From Hygrophila difformis (taxonomy: Eukaryota > Streptophyta > Magnoliopsida > Lamiales > Acanthaceae), in the NCBI GenBank assembly GCA_030278955.1, contig JAOANR010000003.1, positions 50,688,902 through 50,752,901 of the forward strand: a stretch of DNA of 64,000 nt, written 5' to 3'. Under the pieces are notes generated by a model. That model was not told where the DNA came from, ran no database searches, and worked only from the letters and a program-made list of their open reading frames with translations. This document shows, piece after piece, positions 1 through 9,549 of the stretch; positions within the stretch are counted from its first letter, which is position 1, and every line of letters starts with the position of its first letter. Made by a program: the position numbers and the translations under genes.

Positions 1-641
1 AATGCAGAGGAAGAGTATAATTTTGTTGTTCTTGGAAAGATAATTTTGCTTCTGTGCTTTATTTGTTGATACGAATATTTCTTTGGATGATGAATCAATG
101 GAAATCTTGGTATTAACATATACTTATATTTGCCACTTCTGGTTTGGGTTGAGTTGGTTTCTTCAATGTTCCTTGGCTTATGCTTCTTTAAGAAATTGTT
201 TACAGTATAAGTTTTTGATTAAAAAGATTGACATTTGGGGATTTGAATTTTTTGTTCTACATTCTATGAATTTCAGATCTTGCACTTAATTGTATGGAAT
301 CTCTTGATCCAGTCAGAATGTTGATGCTCGAATCTTGGCTCTTGGGCGGTGGTCAAGGCAGTTGGAAGAAGATGAGTGATGCATTATGCTATTAGAAGTT
401 TAGATAAAGATTAATGAGGATAAACAACAAGGAAAGTCATTGGGATAGACAGGAAGTAGCGGGAGCTGGCCAATTTAAATTTGGTGTGAATGTGACAGTA
501 ACAAATTACTAGCAATCAGATATGGCTGGTCTGTTGTTGTTTTTCTTTTTTTCATTTTTTTTTACCTCTGTGTTTTGCGGTTTCGCTTTTGTATTTGGTT
601 ATGAATTGGAGTAATAACAATTTCTTTCCACAAAAAAAAAA
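1..641 (+). pseudogene. Chimeric gene-fragment tail, copy A (5' part outside window)
   Basis: This is the 3' part of a captured-gene chimera also present at 20101-20741 (copy C, no length difference, about 7 substitutions) and 49086-49721 (copy B, with small indels). It holds exon-like stretches joined by AT-rich, intron-like DNA. One stretch, just after 285, reads roughly NCMESLDPVRMLMLESWLL. I cannot name its source gene. No long reading frame survives. The block ends in a run of ten A's at 632-641. The cysteine-synthase and calmodulin parts seen upstream in copies B and C would lie left of the window. Confidence 0.6.
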
Positions 642-838
642 TGCATTCATATAGTGCAAAACTGTCACATTCATATTGTCGGTTAATGAACCGTGTAATA
701 TGGTTAAAAAATTAAATCTTTTTGGAATTATCATCCATAAATTTATTTAATTATATAACTTATTAAATTCTGCTTTTGCAATTGCAATTGAAAAGTTATA
801 GAGATCGGTGGTAACTTATTTGGCTTTAATTATTTTTA
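642..838. other. Spacer shared by duplicated copies A and B
   Basis: AT-rich DNA between the A-run and the CACTA element. It is matched almost base for base by 49722-49912 in copy B but is absent from copy C, so it belongs to the duplicated locus rather than to the chimeric tail. No coding signal is seen. The last three bases (TTA, 836-838) are the target-site duplication of the CACTA element. Confidence 0.6.
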
Positions 839-1727
839 CACTACAAGAAAAATATGTTTTACCGACCGAAATTACCGACCGACATGTTGCGGGTCGAATT
901 TACCGACCGCAACATGCGGTCGGTAATTTAGAGCCGTTATGGTGGACCTGGTTTCCGGACGACCGCTGCACCGACCAAATTTAAATCGGTCGGTGTTACC
1001 GACCGCATTACAGACCGCATTTGCGGTCGGTAATTTTTTTCAATTTTTTCCAAATTTTTTTAAATTTTTTATTATTTTTTAAAAAAATAAAATAATCTAC
1101 CGACCGCATTACCGACCAAAATTTCGGTCGCTAAATTTTTTTCACATTTTTTATTTTTTTATTTTAATAAATATTTCTAAAAAAATTAAATAATCTACCA
1201 ACCGCATTACCGACCAAAATTTCGGTCGCTAAATTTTTTTCACATTTTTTATTTTTTTATTTTTAATAAATATTTCTAAAAAAAATTAAATAATCTACCG
1301 ACCGCATTATCGACCGAAATTTCGGTCGCTAAATTTTTTTCACATTTTTTATTTTTATTTTTAATAGATATTTCTTTAATTATCTTATTAATTATTTTAT
1401 TTAATTTAGTGATTTTTGGTTTTTTTATTTAATTATTTAATTTTATATTTTAGAATTTAATTAATGAAATTTAATATTATTTAATTAATATAATTTTAAT
1501 TTTTATTTTATATTTTAATTTAGTTTCTAATTTTCACATTTATATGTGTATATGTACTTATATAGGTTATATATACAATGTTTCATACAATGACATGAAA
1601 CATGTGGTGCACCGATGGCACATGCGCGAGGGATTCTACTCCCTTACCCGGGTTCGAGGCCTCTCTTCAGCAAAATCTTTCAACATATTTGAGAAGGTAT
1701 ACTATATAGGACACATGGCGGAATATG

Positions 1728-1830
1728 ATTGATTGGCTAGAGACCTAGCCCAGCTGGTTAGGGTTGTGGTTGGGTGTACTGAGGTCATTGGTTCGAGCCC
1801 CCTCCTGAGCACGCCCTTTTCCAATAAAAG
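1728..1830 (+). repeat. tRNA-like (SINE head) sequence inside the CACTA element
   Basis: A pol III box A-like motif (TAGCCCAGCTGG, near 1748) is followed about 44 bases later by a box B-like GGTTCGAGCCC (near 1791), the spacing of a tRNA-derived SINE head. A second box-B-like GGGTTCGAGG lies upstream near 1650. No full cloverleaf, A-tail or target duplication was found, so this is a relic carried by the CACTA element. It recurs at about 58499-58600 in copy B. Confidence 0.4.
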
Positions 1831-3365
1831 AGAATTACCGACCGCAAGATGCGGTCGGTAATTCGGTCGGTAAACTCAACAGGGACATTTCGGGACTAGA
1901 TATTACCGACCGCATGTGCGGTCGGTAATTTGGTCGGAAATTCACCGACCACCATGCGGTCGGTGATGCAGTCGGCGGGGCCCCGACCCCAAATTTCTCT
2001 GGTCGGCGTTGGATTTCGGACCAAAGATTTACCGACCGACACCTCCGGTCGGCGGTGCGGTCGGTAAGTGTAACACCCCAGATTTTTATCAACATCCAAG
2101 GGAATAAAAATTTATTCCGATCAATGTTGAAATATTTCCGAGAAGAAGAAAATAATTTATCACAATAAATTATTGCTCGGAAATAAAACGCCGATAGATT
2201 TAAATTCAAAATGGAATAAAAGAGGGAAAGGAAGCCCGAAGACATTCCATGAATTGAGTAAAAATAATTGGAGTTAAGTTTATAAAGGAAAAGAATTTTA
2301 ACTCCAAGAACCCGTGAAGTCGAATTACACGGGAATCAAAAGACGACGAATTGAAAGCCGACGAAACCGAGACCGACGGATTTAAGATTTTAACATGAAG
2401 TTCATTTGAGCCGAGATAAATTTAAGATAAGAATTTACGATCCGAGAATGACCCGAAAAATCGAGCCCGAAAACGTAAGAGGATAGAAGTCCGAAAGAGA
2501 GGAGGAAAAGCACGACGGATCGCACGACCCCGCCCGGACCGAAGTCCAGGCGAGAGTGGCGCGCTGTCCGCGCGGGGTTTAGCCAAAAGGCGCGCCAACC
2601 CCGCGCCATCGCCGCGTCGACGATTGTCGTGTTTTGGGTGGCGCGCACCCGGCGCGGACTTGGGCCGATTCGCGCGCCAACCCCGCGCCAACGTCCTGAC
2701 AACAGCCATTGTCGCGTTTTGGCGACTTTCTTGCCATATTCCTTGACCCCATGGCTGGGAATCCGATCTATCACGGGAGGGAACATCATTTGGACGTTAT
2801 GTACTCAATCATACCTCCATTCTCAGCCATTCTAAGCAATCATTCACTTCCAAACTCTCCAAAAACTCTCTCTAAGCCAAACACCTTCCGGCGAACTTCC
2901 GGCGAACATTCCGGCAAGCAAATCCTACCAAGGTGGTGTGGAGATCAAGGATTTGCAGACATTGGATTGTTGGTAAGGTGTCAATCAACCTTCCTTATTG
3001 CTTTAAGATCATAATCAACCTTCTAACTTACGAATCTTTACTTACAAACACGTTCGTAGCCAAAGGAGAAGAAGAACGTGTTGCGTAGATTCGTTCGTGG
3101 CGATTTTGGACAAATCGATCAACCTTAGAACGTTCAAGGAACTCACTCTCTGTAAGTTGATAACTTACATATCAATACGGGTGGTTTGATGACATCCGAA
3201 ACATTGAATCTTAAACGAAACGTTAAAATCGAACCTAAAAACCCCAATCTACGTATTTTCTGAAATCCGAACAAAACTCTTACTTCGAGCGTTCAAACCT
3301 GAAAACTCAAAACTAAGATTTTGATCCTAAGATCTTCAGCTATGTTGTGTAAAAATTTCAGAATT

Positions 3366-3748
3366 TTTCATCAAGTTTTGATACCCCAAATCAAGTCGGA
3401 CATATTCTGCGTTTTTAAGAACTTTCAAAAATTTACAGATTTCTTAACCGAACTTGATGAGCATATTTCTATCATTTCTAGTCCGAACCAATCTTCATGA
3501 TCTAAACAAAAGTTATAGATCTATGAGTCTTGAATACCTCTGTAAAATTTCATGCATTTTCATCAAGTTTTGAAACCCCAAACCGAATCGGACATATTCT
3601 GCGTTTTAAAGAATTTTCAAAGGTTCACAGATTTCTTAACCGAACTTGATGAGCTTATTTCTATCATTTCTAGTCCGATCCAATCCTTGAGTTCTAAACA
3701 AAAGTTGCATATAATCATGTCTAGTATGTGCATATAAAATTTCAGAAT
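3366..3748 (+). repeat. 191-bp tandem duplication inside the LTR
   Basis: Two diverged copies start with TTTTCATCAAGTTTTGA at about 3366 and 3557. Each contains GGACATATTCTGCGTTTT and CCGAACTTGATGAGC in the same order. The same pair occurs at about 10847-11229 in the 3' LTR. The minus-strand element at 50673-58457 has related motifs on the opposite strand (near 51980), so the ancestral unit predates the split of the two families. Confidence 0.7.
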
Positions 3749-4195
3749 TTTTGAAGCTCATTTGATATGTTAAAAAGTCAAATCTTTGAGATGTGTCAAA
3801 CCTGAATCCTGACAGCATACTATTTGAGTAGAAAACTTGATTTTTGACATACTTCCCATCGTTTTTACGAAAAACTCAAAACATGAAAGTTGTTCATTGA
3901 GATGTTTTTGAGCTACTGTGAAAATTTCAGATCAATCGCCTAAGAAATGGATTTTTAAACTGAAAAGGCGTAAACTGTGATATCGATCGATTTTTGAAAT
4001 CTTTTAACAACGATCGAAATCTTGTGATACGATAAAGCTATATTTTTGAAAATCCCGTTATACTAAAGTTGAAACGATATCGGTTACATAAAATTTAGGG
4101 GGTGAGTGCTCTGCAGGGTGCCCTTCAAATTGTGCAATTTGTGCCAAAACGGCTATGACTATCACGCGCGAAAAATCAACAACACGGCAAATTAT

Positions 4196-4720
4196 ATTGT
4201 GCCTATCCTCTCGAGTGTATCCGTATGGGTTACTCGAGGCTCGACGGAGCGGTACTGGATATGGCCTATTTGGTCACAAGAGACCAACTGCCTACCCTCT
4301 CGAGTGTATCCGTATGGGTTACTCGAGGCTCGACGGAGTGGTACTGGGTATGGCGTATAGGCTGCGGCCGCCGGATCACCGGCTAGATGAGATGTTACCT
4401 ATGAAATTGGCTGAGGCCGCCGGATCACCGGCTAACTGTTACTATTGATATCTGCCGTTATTATTTTGGCCTATCCTCTCGAGTGTATCCGTATGGGTTA
4501 CTCGAGGCTCGACGGAGCGGTACTGGATATGGCATATTTGGTCACAAGAGACCAACTGCCTACCCTCTCGAGTGTATCCGTATGGGTTACTCGAGGCTCG
4601 ACGGAGTGGTACTGGGTATGGCGTATCGGCTGCGGCCGCCGGATCACCGGCTAGATGATATGATACTTATGAAATTGGCTGAGGCCGCCGGATCACCGGC
4701 TATATATTGTTGAGATGATG
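4196..4720 (+). repeat. Stem-loop tandem array in the 5' LTR
   Basis: Two long units of about 275 bp (4203 and 4472 onward) each contain two copies of a CTCGAGT...ACTCGAG inverted repeat around GTATCCGTATGGGTT. Each long unit then has two GCCGCCGGATCACCGGC palindrome-like blocks. This gives four CTCGAG stem-loops per LTR. The array recurs at 11677-12201. The related minus-strand element has an unrelated array in the equivalent LTR position. Confidence 0.8.
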
Positions 4721-5446
4721 GAGTAACGGGAAATAAATTAAAAGGCTGAGATTTTACGAAACTGGCTGCGGCCGCCGGATTGCCGGCTAAATTTAAATAT
4801 CGTTTTGATGGTGGCGTATCGGTGAAATATTTTTAAAGCTCAAAATTTTATTACTTACGGCATTAATCATATTTTTAAATCATGTCTTAAATAATTGCCC
4901 ATGCTTAAGTTTTAAATTATGAAATTAATTGCGTCTTTAAAGTATGCATTATCTTCGCATTTTTAAAATAAAATGTTTTTATGCATGGCAAAGAGTTTTA
5001 TCTTAATTACTAAAAATCTAACCCCTTTATTGTCATGTAAGGATTAACTTACTCAGTATTTTATAATACTGATAAAACCCGTTGTTCATTTTTTTTCTGT
5101 TACAGAGTACGAAGCATGATCATTCATTGGGGGATCATTTGGACACTTAATTATTTATTTTATATGACTTGCATGAACGGGTCTGTTTAACCCGTGCTTT
5201 GGCCATGTCGGCCCTATATTTCAAATTCCGCTGCATATACTTTACTTCCGCTGCTATTTTATATATTCTCGCTGCAACTCTGATGCAGTATTTTTAGATT
5301 ATCTATGAATGGGCTATTTGAATATTTTAAATCCTGAAAAACCATAGCCTTACATCTCTTTAGTGAGCTCGGAGAAACCGTGTCTTGCTAAGGAGGTGTG
5401 GCGGTGGCATCCCGGCCTGGGTTATCAAATCCGGGGTGTTACAGAA

Positions 5447-5590
5447 TGGTATCAGAGCCCAGACTATTTTAAATCTATTTATTTTAAAGAAAATATCTGA
5501 TACCAAGAATGGTATCAGAGCCCAGCCTATTTTAAAGCTATTTATTTTAAAGAAAATATCTGATACCAAAGTGGTATCAGAGACCAGACT
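5447..5590 (+). promoter_or_regulatory. Triplicated primer-binding site (initiator Met tRNA type)
   Basis: TGGTATCAGAGCC, complementary to the 3' end of plant initiator Met tRNA, starts 3 bases after the 5' LTR. The following 63-bp unit (5444-5506) is tandemly repeated (5507-5569) and starts a third time at 5570, giving three primer-site copies at about 5447, 5510 and 5572. The third reads AGAGACC instead of AGAGCCC. Units 1 and 2 end in TCTGATACCA, the exact inverse complement of TGGTATCAGA, so the primer sites can fold into hairpins. The related minus-strand element has one primer site. Confidence 0.85.
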
Positions 5591-6023
5591 ATTTTAAAAC
5601 TACTATTTTAAAGAGTTCGGAATATTTTTAAAACTATTATTTTCAAGTATTATTATTTTTAAAGTTATCATTTCTAAACTAGTAATATATTTTAAAGATC
5701 CCAATTATTATTTTGAAGTTAAAGCCTAAATTTTTAGCCCAAAATTTTTTTTAGAGGCCCAAGAAATTATCTTGGCCCAATAGCCTTGTTTTTATTTAAA
5801 GCCCAAATACATTATTTCTTTCGGCCCAATATAGTGGCCCAAATCTTTTATCCTTATTTTAATCTATCCATGGAATAAATTTACTTTTAAAACCCATGGA
5901 TAAATAAATATATGCATAAAATTTTTTTCGGGGGGGGATCATCACTACATGTGCATATTGCATTTCTATACCTTAGAGAACCTAGAAGCGTTATGTTGTA
6001 ACCTAGATCTTTTCTTGCGCTAG
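5591..6023 (+). other. Retroelement leader with clustered GGCCCA motifs
   Basis: AT-rich untranslated leader between the primer sites and the small ORF. About six GCCCAA or GGCCCAA motifs cluster at 5735-5845. A G-tract lies at 5931-5938. The related minus-strand element has a comparable cluster at 55305-55530. No ORF is apparent. Confidence 0.6.
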
Positions 6024-6350
6024 ATGGCTAACCAAGACATGATGAACTTAATGATCAAAATGATGAACGCTCACTTTGATTCCCAACAAACCATACAACA
6101 AATGGAACATCGTATGGCCCAATTGGAAGCAAATCTGCACCATATGGGAAACTTAAGAGAGGCGGACCACCACCGCATAAACCAGCTCAAAGACCAAATC
6201 CAAACCCTTACTACACAAAATCTATGTTTGAAGGAGCTTGTTGATGCTCATGGGGATGACTTGAACCGCATTTTCGATGACCTACTACCGTCAAGTCCAG
6301 TGGAGGAAGATCCGGAAGAGGATCCTACCACTGTGCCGGAGGACGCCTAG
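6024..6350 (+). CDS. Small coiled-coil protein of the copy-A element
   Basis: A 108-codon ORF on the sense strand, the first ATG frame after the leader. The first 80 residues are rich in Met, Gln, His and Leu with heptad-like spacing, predicting a coiled coil. The last 20 are acidic (EEDPEEDP). There is no zinc knuckle, no gag capsid motif and no catalytic motif, so although it sits where gag should begin I cannot call it gag. It could be a gag N-terminal remnant or a new small protein. The element is young and the frame is open, but no second copy in the window tests its conservation. Confidence 0.45.
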   Translation: MANQDMMNLMIKMMNAHFDSQQTIQQMEHRMAQLEANLHHMGNLREADHHRINQLKDQIQTLTTQNLCLKELVDAHGDDLNRIFDDLLPSSPVEEDPEEDPTTVPEDA

Positions 6351-6654
6351 AAACGATAGGAGGATCCTATTTTGGTATATCCTATCACTTGTACTAGAAA
6401 TTCCTTTTAAGGAAATAAAAATGCAAGATTTATCTATTAAGATAAATTTAAATCCGAAATTATAAAAAACATAAAAACACACGATGCATCAACTATGCAG
6501 TACAAACAGAGACATGCACGGAATCAGAATAACGTCACAGAACAACATCCTAAAATAAATACCAAACCAAGTCTAACTGAAAACGCAAATAGGAAATACT
6601 AAAACAACCGCTGCTAACACGAGTCTAGATAAAACATAAACGGGAAACATAAGG

Positions 6655-8061
6655 TCACTGATCAGGAGGAGGGAACCGGCGACGCATGTAGTCATCCATC
6701 TGACGCATGTAGGCATACATGTCTGTCAAGGTGGCCTGCTGCTCCGCCTGTCTCACAGTGAGCGTGTCCATACGATCCTGATACAGATCCATCCTAGCAT
6801 CCAAGGCGTCAAAGCGATCCTGATAGTGATCCATCCTAACATCCAAAGCATCATAGCGAGCCTGCCCAGCTGCAAACCCGGCATCCATACTGATGCGCAT
6901 CTCCTGCATCATCTGGAGCATCTGCGTCATGTCCTGACCCTGCGGTGGAACCACACCCTGCTGTGGAACCACAGGAGGAGGAAGTGGTCGCTCAGGAGGA
7001 ACAACTAAGATCAAACCACCATCCTCAGGATGCGGGTGCAGTATAGCCCGAGGCGCTCCACGACGCAAGGTGCTGCGCCGGGCGGCATAAGACGGAACAC
7101 GGTAGTGCTCACCTGGAGCTAAGGGATAGGGGTCCGTCTCGGGAGACGTGCGGATCCCCTGGGCAGCGCACAAGCCACAAATGAGGTGTGCGTGAGTAAT
7201 CACCCTACTCCCTCGCCCCCGTCGTAAACCCCTCAGGTTGTCCGCAATGCAAGCGCCCACATTTACCCGGCCACCCCGCGCGATAAAGCAGATAGTCTCG
7301 AAGACGTGATCTATGACGATATGACTACGGGTGATCGGCCGGATGCGTCCTAACCAAAGCTGGGCAAGTACACGCCAATGGGCATCCAAAGAGGTCAGTC
7401 GCAACTCGTGGGGTTCCCCAGTCCGCGGGGGTACCTCGGTACACAAGACACCCCAGGCAGGGGCATAAACCCGACCCTCTGGCTGCGGTCGGAACGCGCC
7501 ATCATCTGGAAGGCCGAAATAGGTGTTAATCGCCCGAGCACTGAAGTCTAAGTAGCGACCACGAACCCAGACTCGAGAGAGGTCGTCGTCTACCCCAAGA
7601 CCACTGATGTTGGCGATAACCTCCATGGCTAGATAGCCGGAGGCAACGCCCTCGGGAGGATGTGCAAGACCGGTCCACTGGAGATGCCCCAACACGGCAC
7701 TGATCCGGTCATCGCCCATATGATCGGGATACAAGCCTCGCTCGGGAACGTAAGCCCTCTTCCGACGAAGCTCGTCGAAATAGAAGTCCTGGGAGGCCAT
7801 CGTATGGAAACGGAACCGATCATGCCGGCGAGGACGTACCTCGTAAGGGAGGCCCCTGAGCCTCGGCTCTCGCTCCTCGTCCTCCTCGGACTCACTGCCG
7901 TCATCGCCGTCGCTATCATCATCATCCGGCATCCCCGGAGCGGCAGTACTAGGGCCAGCGGTATCAAGTCGAGAAGCCCGTCTCTTGGCCCCCGGAAGGA
8001 CCATAAGGAACGCCAAGATAAACCACAGAAAAAGAAACATCCTGCGAACACCCAAAATCAA
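6655..8061 (-). CDS. Antisense plant-transposon-type protein (ATHILA ORF-1 / putative plant transposon family)
   Basis: A 468-codon frame on the strand opposite to the retroelement. After an acidic linker (about residues 38-65) comes a folded region (about 80-330) with VWVRGRYLDFSARAINTYFG. This matches in pattern the two ORFs at 39034-40788 and 41863-43320 (GW..F...P.G....L...F..N...., V.G......IN..FG). The C-terminus (about 375-460) is a coiled coil with repeats of the type MD.YQDR.DALDARMD. The hydrophobic N-terminus (FLFLWFILAFLMV) is probably an artefact. A splice-acceptor-like TTCGCAG lies just before the ATG at 8040, so Met8 or a spliced start is likelier than Met1. There are no catalytic motifs. 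Known antisense ORFs of Tat-lineage elements are a precedent; function is unknown. Confidence 0.65.
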   Translation of the reverse strand: MILGVRRMFLFLWFILAFLMVLPGAKRRASRLDTAGPSTAAPGMPDDDDSDGDDGSESEEDEEREPRLRGLPYEVRPRRHDRFRFHTMASQDFYFDELRRKRAYVPERGLYPDHMGDDRISAVLGHLQWTGLAHPPEGVASGYLAMEVIANISGLGVDDDLSRVWVRGRYLDFSARAINTYFGLPDDGAFRPQPEGRVYAPAWGVLCTEVPPRTGEPHELRLTSLDAHWRVLAQLWLGRIRPITRSHIVIDHVFETICFIARGGRVNVGACIADNLRGLRRGRGSRVITHAHLICGLCAAQGIRTSPETDPYPLAPGEHYRVPSYAARRSTLRRGAPRAILHPHPEDGGLILVVPPERPLPPPVVPQQGVVPPQGQDMTQMLQMMQEMRISMDAGFAAGQARYDALDVRMDHYQDRFDALDARMDLYQDRMDTLTVRQAEQQATLTDMYAYMRQMDDYMRRRFPPPDQ

Positions 8062-8659
8062 GGGTAAGACTAATTTTCAACACATCAATTCACAAGCAAA
8101 AATACATAAAGACATCATAAATATAAAGTTCCAACGGGGAAAATCTAGGAGGAATTTAGACCCAATAGTTTGCCAATACATATTGGGAGAGAATCAAACC
8201 AAGGAATGTGCCCAAACAAATTCAAAAACCCATTGTGGCATTCTATCGAACACCTTGTGCGCGCAATAAATAAAGTTCAAAAATATGTTGTGAACACATG
8301 ACAATTAACCACAAAACCAAACAATCGCTTGAACAACAAATCATAATCACAAGTGCCAACAAACAACACCAACGAAACCACTTTTACACCAATAACACCA
8401 ACAAAATCGAAAATTTCATAGTTCCCCTAAAAATCCAAGTTCTAGCAAGAAATTCCACAACGTAGGCTCATATATACATACCAATATTTCCTAAACAATA
8501 GAATTAGCACTAAAATACTACATACAACCATTAATTCGCGAGAATTAAGCCGAAAATGTCAAAACCCCAAATTACATGCCAAAACCCTAATTCCACAATT
8601 CAACCAAATTCTAACAAATCAAGGCATAAAACTAGAAATTGACAAGTGAAAATAGAAGA
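8062..8659 (-). other. Putative leader intron of the antisense gene
   Basis: Low-complexity AT-rich DNA, T-rich on the minus strand, between the proposed donor and acceptor. Stop codons occur in all frames. It is consistent with an intron, but no transcript evidence exists here. Confidence 0.3.
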
Positions 8660-8880
8660 TACATACCTTACAAAGAGAAATCGAAGTCGGAACTAGGAGA
8701 ATACGAGCACGAGGGGACGAATTTGAGAGGAAGTTGGGAAGAATTTCGGAAGGGAAAAGGGAGCAAATGGCTCGCGCCCCGCGCGAGCCCTATTTACTGA
8801 CCCTGGGAGCGCCGCGCGGACCTCGCGCGCTAATCCCACAAAACCCGCGCGGACCCCGCGCGGGCCAAAGATAAAAAAAA
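8660..8880 (-). promoter_or_regulatory. Putative promoter, leader and 5' splice site of the antisense gene
   Basis: On the minus strand a GC-rich block contains a perfect 9-bp palindrome, GGCTCGCGC-GGG-GCGCGAGCC (8769-8789), next to TATA-like AGTAAATAGGG. A C/T-rich leader follows and ends in TTTGTAAG|GTATGT near 8667, a good plant 5' splice site. The matching 3' splice site would be near 8041, giving an intron of about 620 bp in the leader. Inferred from sequence only. Confidence 0.4.
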
Positions 8881-8954
8881 AAAAAAAAAAAAAATAAATA
8901 AATAAAATAATAATAAAAATAAAAATAAAAATAAAAATAATTTATTTACTCCTC
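8881..8954. repeat. A-rich simple sequence
   Basis: A run of about twenty A's is followed by AAATA/AAAAT repeats to about 8940. It separates the antisense-gene promoter from the pol remnant. It could be a relic of a retroposed A-tail or simple microsatellite expansion. Confidence 0.6.
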
Positions 8955-9232
8955 CTCTGCTCTACAAAATACGTGTGCACGATTCGACCCATGTATTCCA
9001 ACCGGAAGGAATTAAATTGGATGATGACTCGAGCTGTGAGGAAATTCCGGTACAATTACTCGATGTTAAGGAGAGAGTAACAAGGAGCAAACCGTGAGAA
9101 TGGTCAAGGTTCTTTGGTTAAACCATGAAAGTGAAACAGCAACCTGGGAATTGGAAGCCAACATGCGACAACGTTACCCTACCCTCTTCCAAAACGACCG
9201 GACCACAGTTATGGGAACATAACTGTATTCTT
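8955..9232 (+). pseudogene. Remnant of pol C-terminus with chromodomain
   Basis: Translation in two frames gives the tail of a chromovirus integrase. First comes CEEIPVQLLDVKERVTRSKP; then, after a one-base shift near 9094, VRMVKVLWLNHESETATWEL and RQRYPTLFQ before a stop at about 9230. The pattern VKVLW.NH...ETATWE.E..MR..YP.LF is typical of the chromodomain end of Tekay/Del chromoviruses, which can direct integration to heterochromatin. Everything upstream in pol is gone. This is the only evidence for the element's ancestry other than its LTR and primer site. Confidence 0.75.
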
Positions 9233-9549
9233 AAGGGGGGGAGGATGTAACACCCGAGGAAAACCAAATTCAAACTATTTTGAACTACGTAATGACTTGA
9301 TCCCTTCACAGGGTACGTAGGCAACTTGGAAATTTCAATTCTGGGTTCAGTCAAACAATAATTAAACAAAAATCAAACAAAAATCAAACAATAATCAAAC
9401 AATAATCAAACAACAAACGACGATCAACAATCGAACAATAATTCAATAACACAATATCGCAATAGTAAACAAATAGGACCATAACTCTTCGCGCGAGAAA
9501 AGCCGAAGCACAACTTCGAGGACGAAGTTGATTCTTAAGGGGGGGAGAG
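9233..9549 (+). promoter_or_regulatory. Duplicated polypurine tract and LTR-start-like sequence
   Basis: CTTAAGGGGGGGAGGATGTAA at 9232-9252 looks like a purine tract followed by an LTR start (TGTAACACCCGAGG). About 300 bp later CTTAAGGGGGGGAGAG directly abuts the true 3' LTR at 9550. Between them is sequence with GGGTACGTAGGCAACTTGG and CAAACAATAATCAAACAA repeats. The minus-strand element has the same two-tract layout (53512-53830). Confidence 0.75.

Larger units (their letters stand above)
2069..5443 (+). repeat. 5' LTR of the copy-A element
   Basis: This 3375-bp LTR has four recognisable zones. First is an AT-rich start with TGTAACACCCC. Second is a very GC-rich, CpG-dense zone at about 2515-2720 with repeated CGCGCCAACCCCGCGCC. 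Third is a 191-bp tandem duplication (3366-3748). Fourth is a stem-loop tandem array (4196-4720). The end has GGGGTGTTACA, the inverted match of the start. Short frames inside it (for example 2382-2789) are chance openings in the GC-rich zone and repeat identically in the other LTR. Confidence 0.9.

Noticed and set aside
1728..1830. Functional tRNA gene
   Set aside because: Box A and box B are present, but acceptor and anticodon stems cannot be drawn; it fits a SINE head relic better.
2382..2835. Overlapping ORFs on both strands in the GC-rich part of the LTRs (also 9863-10316, 52616-53470, 57561-58415)
   Set aside because: They lie wholly inside LTRs, overlap on both strands, recur identically in the partner LTR and have no recognisable protein pattern. 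Low stop-codon frequency in GC-rich DNA explains them.
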